Positions 44,729 to 54,147 of a stretch of DNA of 64,000 bases are shown piece after piece (within the stretch, counting starts at the first letter, position 1; every line of letters begins with the position of its first letter). Source of the stretch: CAYJII01 sp964370225 (GTDB lineage Bacteria; Bacillota; Clostridia; Oscillospirales; Ruminococcaceae); NCBI GenBank assembly GCA_964370225.1, contig CAYJII010000001.1, positions 1 through 64,000 on the forward strand, written 5' to 3'. The position numbers and the translations under genes are program-made. The notes beneath the pieces were generated by a model. The model had not been told where the DNA came from. It saw only the letters and a list, made by a program, of their open reading frames with translations, and made no database searches.

Positions 44729-44971
44729 TTAAACGATAATGTCATCTTTATTTAATATCTGGTTTTGATTTACTATCATTTTCTCTTTGAAGTCTAAAAT
44801 TCTTGCTTTTGTCATAGTAACGATATCCGTTATTTCGTCTAGTGACTCTATCACTAAATAAAAGTGATTACTCGCCATCATTACTTTTGATTCTGGTATT
44901 GCCTCAACATGTTCTATTCTATCCTCATTTATGAGTATTTGTTCCCCACTGATTTTTGTAAGCTTTATCAT
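44729..44971 (-). CDS. flbD: FlbD-family flagellar protein
   Basis: A small (80-residue) conserved protein of Firmicute and spirochaete flagellar operons, usually between flgE and motA, function unclear. It starts MIKLTKISGEQILINEDRIE and ends with a Lys-rich tail. The ATG at 44971 has an AAAGGAG site; longer starts would read through the hairpin at 44994-45027. Confidence 0.88.
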   Translation of the reverse strand: MIKLTKISGEQILINEDRIEHVEAIPESKVMMASNHFYLVIESLDEITDIVTMTKARILDFKEKMIVNQNQILNKDDIIV

Positions 44972-44993
44972 TGAGTGACTCCTTTTATTAATT

Positions 44994-45027
44994 CGGTATT
45001 GGGTGGGTGGTTTCCCACCCAATACCG
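44994..45027 (-). other. Perfect intercistronic hairpin between flgE and flbD
   Basis: A perfect 14-bp GC-rich stem (44994-45007 and 45014-45027) with a 6-nt loop, starting 16 nt past the flgE stop. It is not followed by a U-tract in the direction of transcription, so it is a better candidate for a processing or mRNA-stabilising element than a full terminator. Confidence 0.85.
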
Positions 45028-45042
45028 ACAAAACTAATAAAT

Positions 45043-46344
45043 TTAACGTTTGATATTAACAAGTTCTTCAAGCATCTCATCACTTACTGTGATAATTCTT
45101 GTGTTAGCTTGATATCCCCTTTGAGTCGTAATCATTTCTGTGAATTCTCTTGATAAGTCTACGTTGGAAGCTTCAAGCACGCTGGATTCGATTGTACCTG
45201 TTGTACCTGCTCCTGGCACGTGAGCTGTTACAAGCCCTGTGTTTTGTTTTGCAGTGTAGTATGAGCTTTGGGTTTGCTCTAATGCACTTGAGTTTGGTAC
45301 GTTTGCGATTGCAACTTTACCGATATTGATAAGGTTATCACTATCATCAACCCCTGTGATTGTTCCATCAGCTCCAAAAGTAATGTTGCTTAGTTTCACT
45401 GCTTCGCCTGTAACTGGGTCTTTAGGGAAGCTAATAGGGATTAACATTGAGTTGTCTGAAACTGCATATTTGAATGTGTAGCCTGTTGTTGGAGCAGTAG
45501 CAACACTTGCTACATCTACAGTTGGGTCTACAGCAGTAAGCGTACCATCTGCAGCTAAGTTAAACTGATTTCCTGAACCATCCGCGAGTACAGCTGGGAA
45601 AGCTCCACCAGCAGCCGTGATAGTAGCAGCTATATCGATTGTGTTATCCCCTGCTGGGTAAGCTGTACCACCTGCATCTGTCAAAGCAGTAGTTAGCGTA
45701 AATCCAGCTATTGGAGGTTCTGCTATATTAGCAAGATCTTGAGCAGTAGCAGGTGCTACAGGTTCAAGTGTTCCAGCTAAATCCATAATTCTATACTGGT
45801 CACCATCTGGTGAAGAAAGCACTAGTGGTAAAGTTCCGCCATTTGCTTCATGAGCAGCAGCTATATCAGCAGTATTTTCTCCGATGCTATAGCCTTGGAA
45901 ACCGTAAACATAGTTCCTGTTAGGGTCAACTAAATTTCCATCTCCATCAAATCTAAAGTTACCTATTCTAGTAAGTTGGAATATTGCAGCATCACCATTT
46001 TCTGGATCAACCCCTCCTGGATATTGTGGTCCTACCATGAAAAAACCATTACCATTTATCATGATATCTGACGCATTGTCCGTTGGAACAAATCCACCAG
46101 GTGTATGTAGTACGTCAACAGAAGCTACCTGTGTACCGTAACCGATTTGAGTAGCGTTTCCGCCCCCAAACGCTCCCCCAGGTGCGCTTGAACCAGTTAA
46201 TGTTTGATAAAATGAGTCTTTAAAAGTAGTACGGCTTGATTTAAAACCATATGTATTTACGTTTGCGATGTTATTACCTATAACATCCATTTTAGTTTGA
46301 TGAGTACGTAATCCCGATACTCCTGCGAACATTGATTTTACCAT
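45043..46344 (-). CDS. flgE: Flagellar hook protein FlgE with internal duplication
   Basis: Forms the curved hook. N-terminal DVIGNNIANVNTYGFKSSRT and C-terminal SNVDLSREFTEMITTQRGYQ with RIITVSDEML are the family ends. The 433 residues include an extra inserted region at ~154-299 that looks like two diverged ~70-residue repeats: each has G(E/D)NTxDIAA, GG, P-x-VL, GxQ, GTL and P-x-x-G(F/Y)T in the same order. Such surface-exposed insertions are known in hooks, but a duplicated one is less usual. The gene lies between a TIGR02530-type gene and the hairpin before flbD. Confidence 0.95.
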   Translation of the reverse strand: MVKSMFAGVSGLRTHQTKMDVIGNNIANVNTYGFKSSRTTFKDSFYQTLTGSSAPGGAFGGGNATQIGYGTQVASVDVLHTPGGFVPTDNASDIMINGNGFFMVGPQYPGGVDPENGDAAIFQLTRIGNFRFDGDGNLVDPNRNYVYGFQGYSIGENTADIAAAHEANGGTLPLVLSSPDGDQYRIMDLAGTLEPVAPATAQDLANIAEPPIAGFTLTTALTDAGGTAYPAGDNTIDIAATITAAGGAFPAVLADGSGNQFNLAADGTLTAVDPTVDVASVATAPTTGYTFKYAVSDNSMLIPISFPKDPVTGEAVKLSNITFGADGTITGVDDSDNLINIGKVAIANVPNSSALEQTQSSYYTAKQNTGLVTAHVPGAGTTGTIESSVLEASNVDLSREFTEMITTQRGYQANTRIITVSDEMLEELVNIKR

Positions 46345-46421
46345 AAAATTTTCTCCTTCATCGCAGTACTGTTATTAAGCTATCATTCGCACAGCTTAAT
46401 TTGCCTCCTTAAAAGGTCCGG

Positions 46422-46820
46422 CTAAATTATCACAGCACTATCTATTTTTGTGAATATATTATCTTTCATCTCGTTCCCTGCCATGGTAGTCACCACGGTA
46501 TTGTTTGGAACATTAACGATAAATGCGCTTCTATCGTTAATAATTACAATGTCTTTTGCACCTTTAACCCTTGCTTTATCCACTGCATTTGTCAGCTCCC
46601 CCATCAGCTTATCAGTTATCTCAATCCCTCTTTGCTCTACCCTATCCATCGCATGCTTAGAAAATTTTAGCTCTGAGTTTGTTTGAGAAATCTGCTCTGA
46701 CAGTATAGCCTTAAAGCTATTATCTGTACTAATTCGCTTGAGAGTATCATTCACAGAATTATTATTATTTAGGCTGTTAATTCGTGCATTAAAATTATTT
46801 ACATTTTGTATGTTTGACAT
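46422..46820 (-). CDS. TIGR02530-type flagellar operon protein
   Basis: A 132-residue protein of the conserved family found between flgD and flgE in Firmicutes. It has an Asn-rich N-terminus (NVNNFNARINSLNNNNSVN), the diagnostic FSKHAMDRVEQRGIEIT, and a beta-rich end with DIVIINDRSAFIVNVPNNTV. ATG 46820 is favoured because AAAGGTGG lies 8 nt upstream. Function unknown; position suggests hook assembly. Confidence 0.87.
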   Translation of the reverse strand: MSNIQNVNNFNARINSLNNNNSVNDTLKRISTDNSFKAILSEQISQTNSELKFSKHAMDRVEQRGIEITDKLMGELTNAVDKARVKGAKDIVIINDRSAFIVNVPNNTVVTTMAGNEMKDNIFTKIDSAVII

Positions 46821-46861
46821 GTGTCCCACCACCTTTACGTCGTCTTGTCGTGTAATAAGGC

Positions 46862-47392
46862 TTAAGGTGTCAGCGTCTCTTCTGTAGTTATATCCGTACT
46901 ATCATCAGTTTCTGGTACAACTTCTTCCTCTGCTCCTGGAATTTTACCCATTTGCATTAGCTGGGATAAATAAAACCCCTCATCTCCGATGTAAAATACA
47001 GGTTGTCCTTCATAAAAACTTACTCCCGTTACTACTCCTTCAGTTTTAACAAGTTCACCCGATGCATCTACAGTTGCCGCTGTAACTTCTTGCCCCAATA
47101 AATTTGATGCATACTGTGTAGCCATATAAGCAGTATTTGCTTCCATCGCTTCCGCCATACTTTCGTTTACTTCAAGCGCTGTGATTTGTGCTAATTGCGC
47201 CATGAAATCAGCGTCGCTCATTGGATTTAGCATATCTTGATTTGAAAGTTGTGCAGCTAATAGTTCGATGAAGCTTTGCACGTTCATGTCAAGATCTAAA
47301 CTAGATTGTGCTGGTTGAAAAGTTGCGGAATATCCGCTAGTGACACTATTTGTGTTATTGTATGCTAAAGCACCTATTGTATTGCTATCCAT
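46862..47392 (-). CDS. flgD: Flagellar hook-capping protein FlgD
   Basis: Caps the growing hook and is discarded at completion. N-terminal FIELLAAQLSNQDMLNPMSD and FMAQLAQITALEVNESM are the signature. At 176 residues it is a short form; the C-terminal fibronectin-like domain of enteric FlgD is reduced to a small region and an acidic, Thr/Glu-rich tail. Order fliK-flgD-flgE is conserved. Confidence 0.92.
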   Translation of the reverse strand: MDSNTIGALAYNNTNSVTSGYSATFQPAQSSLDLDMNVQSFIELLAAQLSNQDMLNPMSDADFMAQLAQITALEVNESMAEAMEANTAYMATQYASNLLGQEVTAATVDASGELVKTEGVVTGVSFYEGQPVFYIGDEGFYLSQLMQMGKIPGAEEEVVPETDDSTDITTEETLTP

Positions 47393-47413
47393 GTTTTACC
47401 TCCGTTTTGCAAG

Positions 47414-48559
47414 TTATACCGATACATAATCGCTTAACCCTAATCTTAATTTTTGAATAAAGTCGATACTTTCATCATGAGTTTGTCTACCACTATTAGT
47501 GTCCTGCTGTTGTTTATTTTGGCTTTCTTGTTGCAAATCTCCATTATCTCTGTATTGACCCATGTCAGAGTTTTCTTGCACTGTTACAAAAGTTTGTTGC
47601 CCCACATTTGCCTCGATAATTTGTCTGATATTCTCAGCATTTGCTGCCATCAGCCCTTGTGTTTGAGCGTTGTTGCTGCTTATCGATACAATCGCTTGTT
47701 CTGGCGTAAACTCAATTTTGATGCTAATCTTACCTAGATTTGCTGGATTTAATTCTATGTCAAATTCTTTGATGTTTTCTGTAACCTTAACTATAATCTC
47801 TTCTGCTACATCTTGCACAAGTGCTGCTTGATCCGCATTTTGTATATCAGCAACTTTAATGTTGACATTGTTTGGATCTAGCGGTTTCACTTCTATCTGG
47901 GTTGTGATAACAGGTTGTGTAGTTTCATCACTGTCCGTGTTCACCATTTGGTTTACAAATGTTTCCCCCTCAGGACTTATTTGTGCTCCGTTAGTATCCA
48001 CCGACACTCCCTCGACAGCAACGGGTTGTTGTAGCTGTGCATTTGCTGTGTTTGTTTGAGTATCAACCGAGCTAATCGGAATATTAATCTGAGCTTGTTG
48101 TGCTTCGTTTATCACAGGAATACTCGCATCCACTACTTGTGCGCTTTGTTGCGTTAAGCCTTGCCCTTGATTGATATTTGTAGCCGCTTGAGTCGCAAAT
48201 TCTGCAGTTTGCATTACATTAGCAGTCGTGCTCTGTGCGTTAACCTCACTAGAAATCCCCATTTGCGTTTGTGCTACTGACACTAGTAGATTTTGCATTT
48301 GTGTAGTTGCAACTACTGGAGCAGTAACGTTTTCGCCTTGATTTTCCGCTATGCTTTTGTCGGAAGTCTCTACTTTTGCACCGTCGCTAGTCTGTGCTTT
48401 ATCAGGCTTTTCAATTTTTTCTGCACGATTTGGCAAAGTTTTGCTAGTTTCGTTTAATTTATCGTTAATCATGTCCTCAAAACTATTTTGCGAAGTGCTT
48501 TCAGTCTTACTATAACTCGTATTTTGTGCTGTCGGTAAGCTTGAGTTTGCTATTTTCAT
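47414..48559 (-). CDS. fliK: Flagellar hook-length control protein FliK
   Basis: A 381-residue exported ruler that sets hook length and triggers the FlhB switch. The N-terminal two-thirds is a low-complexity Gln/Thr/Ala/Ser-rich stretch, as expected. The C-terminal domain has the conserved IELNPANLGKISIKIEFTPE followed by QAIVSISSNNAQTQGLM. It lies between fliJ and flgD. Confidence 0.9.
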   Translation of the reverse strand: MKIANSSLPTAQNTSYSKTESTSQNSFEDMINDKLNETSKTLPNRAEKIEKPDKAQTSDGAKVETSDKSIAENQGENVTAPVVATTQMQNLLVSVAQTQMGISSEVNAQSTTANVMQTAEFATQAATNINQGQGLTQQSAQVVDASIPVINEAQQAQINIPISSVDTQTNTANAQLQQPVAVEGVSVDTNGAQISPEGETFVNQMVNTDSDETTQPVITTQIEVKPLDPNNVNIKVADIQNADQAALVQDVAEEIIVKVTENIKEFDIELNPANLGKISIKIEFTPEQAIVSISSNNAQTQGLMAANAENIRQIIEANVGQQTFVTVQENSDMGQYRDNGDLQQESQNKQQQDTNSGRQTHDESIDFIQKLRLGLSDYVSV

Positions 48560-48603
48560 CTTCTCACCTCCTTCGTTTTAATTTATCTTAACCTACTAAA
48601 GCG

Positions 48604-49050
48604 CTAGGCTTTTTGAGCGGTTAATCCATTTACAACGAACTCTTCAATTTCAAGTTCAGTATGCTTCGCGTGCTCTTTTTGATACTCCGCGATTTTCTTT
48701 TCTTTCAATAAATCCAGTGACATATTTTCTTTTCGCATTTCAAGTACTTCTTCTTTTTTATCATCCCTGATTTTTTCTAGCTCAGCTAGTTTTTTATACT
48801 CACCCTCAATATCTTTTTGGAGCCTTTTTATAAACATCTTATAATTTGTCATCTCAAGTATGTTTATACCTATTCTTGTCTTTTCATTAATTTCGTCATT
48901 CACTATTTTCAAATCGCTTTCTTTTGCGATAATATTTTTTTCTTGTTTGTCAACATTTCTCATACATTCAGCAAGCTCATTTAGTAGAACATCTAACAGC
49001 TGAGCTTTGTATTTATGCACCGTCTCAAGTGAAAACGAAAATTTCTTCAA
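48604..49050 (-). CDS. fliJ: Flagellar export chaperone FliJ
   Basis: A 148-residue, almost wholly alpha-helical coiled-coil protein that couples the FliI ATPase to FlhA. The N-terminal FSFSLETVHKYKAQLLD is typical. Charged heptad-like sequence runs through most of it. It follows fliI by 19 nt. Confidence 0.88.
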   Translation of the reverse strand: MKKFSFSLETVHKYKAQLLDVLLNELAECMRNVDKQEKNIIAKESDLKIVNDEINEKTRIGINILEMTNYKMFIKRLQKDIEGEYKKLAELEKIRDDKKEEVLEMRKENMSLDLLKEKKIAEYQKEHAKHTELEIEEFVVNGLTAQKA

Positions 49051-49069
49051 TGTGGTTCATCTCCTAATA

Positions 49070-50380
49070 TCATATATCGTATACTAACGAATTGAGTTGG
49101 GATAATATCTCCTGCGAGGAGTAAATCGCATTCATGTCCTGCTTTAAAAAGTCATTAATAACTTCTATCTTCGCTATCGCTTTATCAAGTTTAGGGTTAG
49201 TCCCCTCCTTGTAAGCACCTATAGATATTAAGTCGGCGTTTTGCTCGTATATGCTCAGTAAATCTCTGAGCTTCGAGGCATTTTCTTTATGACGTTCATC
49301 TGCTATCAACACCATCAAACGAGATATACTCGCATTTAGGTCAATCGCTGGGAAATGGTTTTTCGCTGCTAGCTTTCTTGAAAGGATAATATGTCCGTCT
49401 AAAATACCACGAACTGTATCCGAAATGGGCTCGTTTGTATCGTCTCCCTCTACTAGGACTGTGTAAATTCCAGTAATAGAGCCTTTTTCAAAATTCCCAC
49501 TTCTTTCTAAAAGTTTTGGTAGCTCTGCGTAAATTGAGGGAGTGTACCCTCTTGAAACTGGCGGCTCACCTATCGCAAGCCCTATTTCACGTTGAGCCAT
49601 CGCAAACCTTGTGAGCGAGTCCATCATGAGCAGTACATCAAGTCCCATGTCCTTAAAATATTCTGCTATTGTTGTCGCTACTAGTGGGCATTTCATGCGA
49701 AGCATCGATGACTGGTCTGAAGTAGCAACTACTACTACCGAGCGTTTTAGCCCCTCTGGCCCTAAGTCATTTTCGATAAATTCTCTAACCTCTCTGCCAC
49801 GCTCCCCAACAAGTGCAATTACGTTTATATCAGCCTTTACACCTCTTGCGAACATCCCCATTAATATACTCTTCCCAACACCGGAGCCTGCAAATATTCC
49901 AACCCTTTGACCTTTTCCTATAGTCAGCGCCGAATCTATCGCTTTAACCCCAAAGTCGAGTTTTTCTCTTATAGGGGGTCTTGAGAGTGGGTTTATATAC
50001 TCATTTTCCACCGAGTAGTAGTTTTTTACATCAAAGTCGCCTAATCCGTCAATGGGATTTCCCATAACATCTATTACTCGACCTTTTAAGAAGTCCCCAA
50101 CGGGAATTTTCAACCTACTGTTTGTGTTATGTACAAATGTTCCTGGGGAAATCCCTTTTGGTGACTCGTATGGCATGAGCAAAATTCTCTCATCTTTAAA
50201 CCCCACAACCTCAGCTTTTATATGTCTTTTACCACCTTGGGTTGTGATAGTATTAATATCACCAATCGCACCTTTGACCCCTGTAGCTTCAATGGTTGTT
50301 CCCACGACATTTTCAATTTTCCCGATATGTCTTATCGTCTCACAATTGTCGACTAAAGATTTCATTTTTGTAAGCGTCAT
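49070..50380 (-). CDS. fliI: Flagellum-specific ATPase FliI
   Basis: An F1-beta-like hexameric ATPase that helps load export substrates. Walker A is FAGSGVGKSILMGM near residue 165, Walker B is VLLMMDSLTRFAMAQREIG, and the family segment is GEPPVSRGYTPSIYAELPKL. Length 436 is normal. The start is 12 nt after the fliH stop. Confidence 0.97.
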   Translation of the reverse strand: MTLTKMKSLVDNCETIRHIGKIENVVGTTIEATGVKGAIGDINTITTQGGKRHIKAEVVGFKDERILLMPYESPKGISPGTFVHNTNSRLKIPVGDFLKGRVIDVMGNPIDGLGDFDVKNYYSVENEYINPLSRPPIREKLDFGVKAIDSALTIGKGQRVGIFAGSGVGKSILMGMFARGVKADINVIALVGERGREVREFIENDLGPEGLKRSVVVVATSDQSSMLRMKCPLVATTIAEYFKDMGLDVLLMMDSLTRFAMAQREIGLAIGEPPVSRGYTPSIYAELPKLLERSGNFEKGSITGIYTVLVEGDDTNEPISDTVRGILDGHIILSRKLAAKNHFPAIDLNASISRLMVLIADERHKENASKLRDLLSIYEQNADLISIGAYKEGTNPKLDKAIAKIEVINDFLKQDMNAIYSSQEILSQLNSLVYDI

Positions 50381-50392
50381 TGTTAACTCCCA

Positions 50393-51445
50393 CTAATTTG
50401 CACTTTCGAGCACTGAGCGTATTTTATCAAGCTGTGTTTTCACGCTTGCATCGATTATTCTGTCTGGCAGCTCAATAATACAAGTTCCTTGCTCATCATT
50501 GTCAATTATTTCTATCTTTACTGTATCAGTTGCTTTTTTTAGCGTGTTTAAAATCTGTGCGTCAGCTTTTATTGCAAGCTCCCAATCAAGCTGGGAGATA
50601 TGTAGCTTAGCCCAAGTAGCATTTCGTATGCGTTCAGTCGCGGTTTCTACCATTTTTTCTATGATATTGCCGCTATTTTTCAGGCTGATATTTATAACCT
50701 TCTCCGCAACAGCTATCGCCAAATCACGCATTTCTGCAGTTTGTTCTGTCATAAGCAGATGTCTTTGTTTATTTATACTGTCAATATCTGCTTGTATTTT
50801 AGCTAGATATTCTTCTATCTTCTCTTGAAATTTTTCACTGCTTTCTAAAAACGCATCGTGATGACCTTTTTCATATCCCTCATCATACCCAACCTTTTGT
50901 GCTATTGCCACTCTTTGGTTGGCTTTTATCTCGGATTCTTCTAAAATTTTTGTGGCTTCTGCTCTTGCGTCATCAAGAATTTTTTGCGCTTCTAAACTCG
51001 CTTGCTTTTTCAGTTTATGTTCTGTCGCAACGTCGATAAAATCGTCATCGTCGATATCGTCATATCCTGCAATCTTCGACTTTGATGAAGCTTTTTTCTT
51101 TGATTTCTGCAGATTTTTTATATCTCTCACTAGCGAATTATCGTTATCGTTTTCCTCTGCATCTTCCTCGATTGTTTCTTCCTCTTCTTTTGTGTCTTTA
51201 AACTTTTTTACAAAGGACTCAAAATGTTCTTGGAAGTTGGAAAAAGTTTTCTTAATTCCCGTTTGTGGTGGAGCTTTTTTTCTATCTGCTATAAAATCAT
51301 TTATGTTCTCAAACTCATCATCGTCATCCTCAAATGCTTCGTCTTCCATAAACTTGATTAAGTCTTTTTTATCCTCATACTCTTCTGTAAAGTCGAGAAA
51401 AGCGCTGTTGTCGGAAAAATTATCAGATGTATGTTGATTAAGCAA
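50393..51445 (-). CDS. fliH: FliH-like export ATPase regulator with long acidic N-terminus
   Basis: Stator-like partner of FliI. The C-terminal ~210 residues fit FliH: a long coiled coil with an Ala/Glu-rich stretch and GYDEGYEKGHHDAF, then MRDLAIAVAEKVINISLK and the final domain. At 350 residues it is about 100 longer than usual. The extra N-terminal ~140 residues are very acidic (EDDDDEFENINDF, DDIDDDDFIDVA) with basic patches (KSKKKASSKSK). Position between fliG and fliI makes the call firm; the extension is of unknown use. Confidence 0.88.
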   Translation of the reverse strand: MLNQHTSDNFSDNSAFLDFTEEYEDKKDLIKFMEDEAFEDDDDEFENINDFIADRKKAPPQTGIKKTFSNFQEHFESFVKKFKDTKEEEETIEEDAEENDNDNSLVRDIKNLQKSKKKASSKSKIAGYDDIDDDDFIDVATEHKLKKQASLEAQKILDDARAEATKILEESEIKANQRVAIAQKVGYDEGYEKGHHDAFLESSEKFQEKIEEYLAKIQADIDSINKQRHLLMTEQTAEMRDLAIAVAEKVINISLKNSGNIIEKMVETATERIRNATWAKLHISQLDWELAIKADAQILNTLKKATDTVKIEIIDNDEQGTCIIELPDRIIDASVKTQLDKIRSVLESAN

Positions 51446-52454
51446 TTACATCATCCTTTCCGCCTTTACTGATTACAATCTCACCCTCGTCTTCAAGCTG
51501 ACGAATATAAGCAACGATTCTTTGTTGAGCTTCATCAACATCACGCATACGTACATTGAATGTAGTCTCAAGGTCAGATTTAACTGACTCAACCCTACGC
51601 GAGGACATATTTGTAAACAATAGCTCGGATAATTCTGGAGTAGAACCTTTGATAGCGTATACCAAGTCTTTGTTGTCCACATCTGTAAGTATTCTTTGAA
51701 TAGAGCGTTCGTCCATAGTAGCGATATCTTCGAATACGAACATCCTTTTTCTGATTTCGTCTGCAAGTTTTTCGTCCACTTGTTGCAAATTGTCGAAAAT
51801 CGATTTTTCATTAGCTCTATCAACATTATTCATTACATCAGCGACATATTCGATACCACCAACTTGTGCAAAGTCCACTGATACCACTGATTCAAACTTA
51901 GTTTCAAGCATGCTCTCAAGAATTTTTACACTGTCAGGAGAAGCGCTGTCAATTTTCGCTAGTGCTTCTACAACTTTCGCTTGTTTCTTCTTCGGTAAAG
52001 TCGATATTACATCGGCTGCTTGCTCTGTTGTCGCATAAGCCAGTATCAGTGCAATAGTTTGCGGTCTCTCATGCTGTATTATTGCATATAAGTTTTTGCT
52101 ATCAGTTTTTCTTATAAACTCAAACTTACGCACTTGCAACGATTTAGTAATCCTATCAAGTAGTGTCGAAGCGGCAGAGCTTCCGAACGCTTTTTCAAGC
52201 ACGTTTCTAGCATATTCAATACCGCCATCTGTCACAACTTTTTGCGTTACACACATTTTATAAAAATCATCAAGTGTTTTTTCTCTTTGGTCGGGAGTTA
52301 TGTTAGAAAGTCTTGCTATCTCAATAGTCAATTTTTCAACATCTGTCTCGCCTAAATGTTTATAAACCTTCGATGCATTCTCTGCGCCCAATGATAATAT
52401 AACTATAGCAGCCTTCTGCTCATAGGTTAAAGTGCTATTATCCTGTTGACTCAT
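51438..52454 (-). CDS. fliG: Flagellar motor switch protein FliG
   Basis: C-ring subunit that contacts the stator and generates torque. N-terminal LTYEQKAAIVILSLGAENAS, the middle EHPQT-like motif seen as HERPQTIALILAYA, and the C-terminal charged torque helix with MSSRRVESVKSDLE. Length 338 is normal. It starts 17 nt inside the end of fliF and ends 8 nt inside fliH, so three genes are tightly coupled. Confidence 0.97.
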   Translation of the reverse strand: MSQQDNSTLTYEQKAAIVILSLGAENASKVYKHLGETDVEKLTIEIARLSNITPDQREKTLDDFYKMCVTQKVVTDGGIEYARNVLEKAFGSSAASTLLDRITKSLQVRKFEFIRKTDSKNLYAIIQHERPQTIALILAYATTEQAADVISTLPKKKQAKVVEALAKIDSASPDSVKILESMLETKFESVVSVDFAQVGGIEYVADVMNNVDRANEKSIFDNLQQVDEKLADEIRKRMFVFEDIATMDERSIQRILTDVDNKDLVYAIKGSTPELSELLFTNMSSRRVESVKSDLETTFNVRMRDVDEAQQRIVAYIRQLEDEGEIVISKGGKDDVIA

Positions 52455-54120
52455 CTAAATCTCCCCCCCTTAGCCAGTTTTTAATAAGTTGAGCGGAAAT
52501 TTCTGGGTTGTCATTAACAAATCCGCCAATTTCACCTTTAAGTTTTTTCTCTTTAGTATCTTTCATTTGACCTAATTTAAAGTCGTCGAGTTTTTCTTGG
52601 TTTTTACGTCTTAACTCTTCTATACTCTCAACATTTGCAGCTTCTTTTTCTGCCGCAAGTAAAGCTTCGTACTCTTCTTTTTGTTGTTCCATAGCAAGCC
52701 TTGCTTTTTTAGCCTTGCGTTTTGAAATTACTGCGATTATGATAAAGATTATCATAATAATTAGCATCACGCCTGCTGCTATCAATATCGGTAGTGAAGT
52801 ATCAAAATCAAGTAAAAATTCGATAACGCCTTGATTCACAACCGGAGTAGTAGGTTCAACTGGTTCTCCGTTTAGGAATGGTGATGATAAAATTTCGATT
52901 TTTTCGTCCGCATCTTCGATAGGTATTCCTGTCGCATTTGCGATAACTCTCTTCATGCTCGAAAGCGTTTGTGCATCTATATCTATTCCGTTTATAGTGA
53001 TACCAATCGAAGTATCTACTACATTAGCAGCATCACTTTGCACTTGTTCTCTAACTTCGCTAACCACATAATCATAATCTCTTTGGTCTGTGAAAATGTA
53101 GCTCTCGCCATCTTCTGTAACTACTGGATATGTTTCAATATCTGCGTTAGAAGTAGCTCCTGGCACTCCGCCTTCCGCTTGGACATCGTCGCCCTCAAAG
53201 TATAATGTTTCCCCTGAAACAACTCCTCTATTGTCCTCGCTTGGAATATAATTTATAGCCTCAGTAATGCTTTTGTCCACGTCGACCACCGCATTTACTG
53301 CTACTTTTATACCATCTTGCTCTTCAGTGTTAAACATATCAGAGAATAAATGCAGAATTTTTTGTGTCGCATTTTGCTCAAATTCTCTTTCAAGCTCTAA
53401 TTTTAGCTCTGATGCATCCAGTTGCAAATCAGTAGCACTTTGTGTCACCTCAATGCCGTTTCCATCAAGTATAACCACGTTGTCTATCAACAAATCAGGT
53501 ACACTCTTTGCTACTAACCTTTGTATGCCTGACACTTGTTCTGGGTCTGGTGATCCGCCGTTTTCCATAATCACGGTAACCGATGCGGTGTTTTCTGATT
53601 CATCATTGTCAAGTATGTATGAGCTATCCTCAGCTATTCCATAAATTACCGTTGCATCTTTAACTCCATCAAAACTCTCTATTGTAGTGGCAACCATTTG
53701 TTGGAAGTCAGCTTGTTCCCAAAAATCTCTATCCGAACCTGTGCTGAGCATATCAATATTCGATGACCTGTAATCATAAGTATATCCGCTTTCTGGATAC
53801 CCTTCTGACACAAGCTGTATTTTCAACTGTTCTTGCTGACTTGCTGGCACTAAAATTGTGCCACCACTTTCGGTGCGGGACTCAATCCCCATTTCCTCTA
53901 GCTTAGTCGTTATTTCGCTTACTTCAGCTTGTTCTAATCCCGTAAATAAGACTTGATACGGTGATAAAATATTCAATAGCACAACGCCAATTAAGGCAAA
54001 AGCAATTACCAATAGCACTGCTATTATAATCGTCTTTGCCTTCTTACTTAAGTTTTGTATGGTATTCTTCGTACTACTAAATAAATTGTTTAATCTTTCT
54101 TGCACAATATTCACACTCAC
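52438..54120 (-). CDS. fliF: Flagellar MS-ring protein FliF
   Basis: Builds the membrane ring on which the rod, export gate and C-ring assemble. It has two membrane segments (residues ~28-50, and ~440-460 ILIAAGVMLIIMIIFIIIAV), the ring-building motifs between (PYQVLFTGLEQAEVSEI, VSEGYPESGYTYDY), and a charged C-terminal tail that binds FliG. Length 560 is normal. Preceded by fliE. Confidence 0.97.
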   Translation of the reverse strand: MSVNIVQERLNNLFSSTKNTIQNLSKKAKTIIIAVLLVIAFALIGVVLLNILSPYQVLFTGLEQAEVSEITTKLEEMGIESRTESGGTILVPASQQEQLKIQLVSEGYPESGYTYDYRSSNIDMLSTGSDRDFWEQADFQQMVATTIESFDGVKDATVIYGIAEDSSYILDNDESENTASVTVIMENGGSPDPEQVSGIQRLVAKSVPDLLIDNVVILDGNGIEVTQSATDLQLDASELKLELEREFEQNATQKILHLFSDMFNTEEQDGIKVAVNAVVDVDKSITEAINYIPSEDNRGVVSGETLYFEGDDVQAEGGVPGATSNADIETYPVVTEDGESYIFTDQRDYDYVVSEVREQVQSDAANVVDTSIGITINGIDIDAQTLSSMKRVIANATGIPIEDADEKIEILSSPFLNGEPVEPTTPVVNQGVIEFLLDFDTSLPILIAAGVMLIIMIIFIIIAVISKRKAKKARLAMEQQKEEYEALLAAEKEAANVESIEELRRKNQEKLDDFKLGQMKDTKEKKLKGEIGGFVNDNPEISAQLIKNWLRGGDLDESTG

Positions 54121-54147
54121 TAACTATTACTAGGTTCAAAATTAAAA

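Noticed and set aside
50919..51437. Ser/Phe-rich open frame on the plus strand
   Set aside because: It mirrors the Asp/Glu/Lys-rich extension of FliH.
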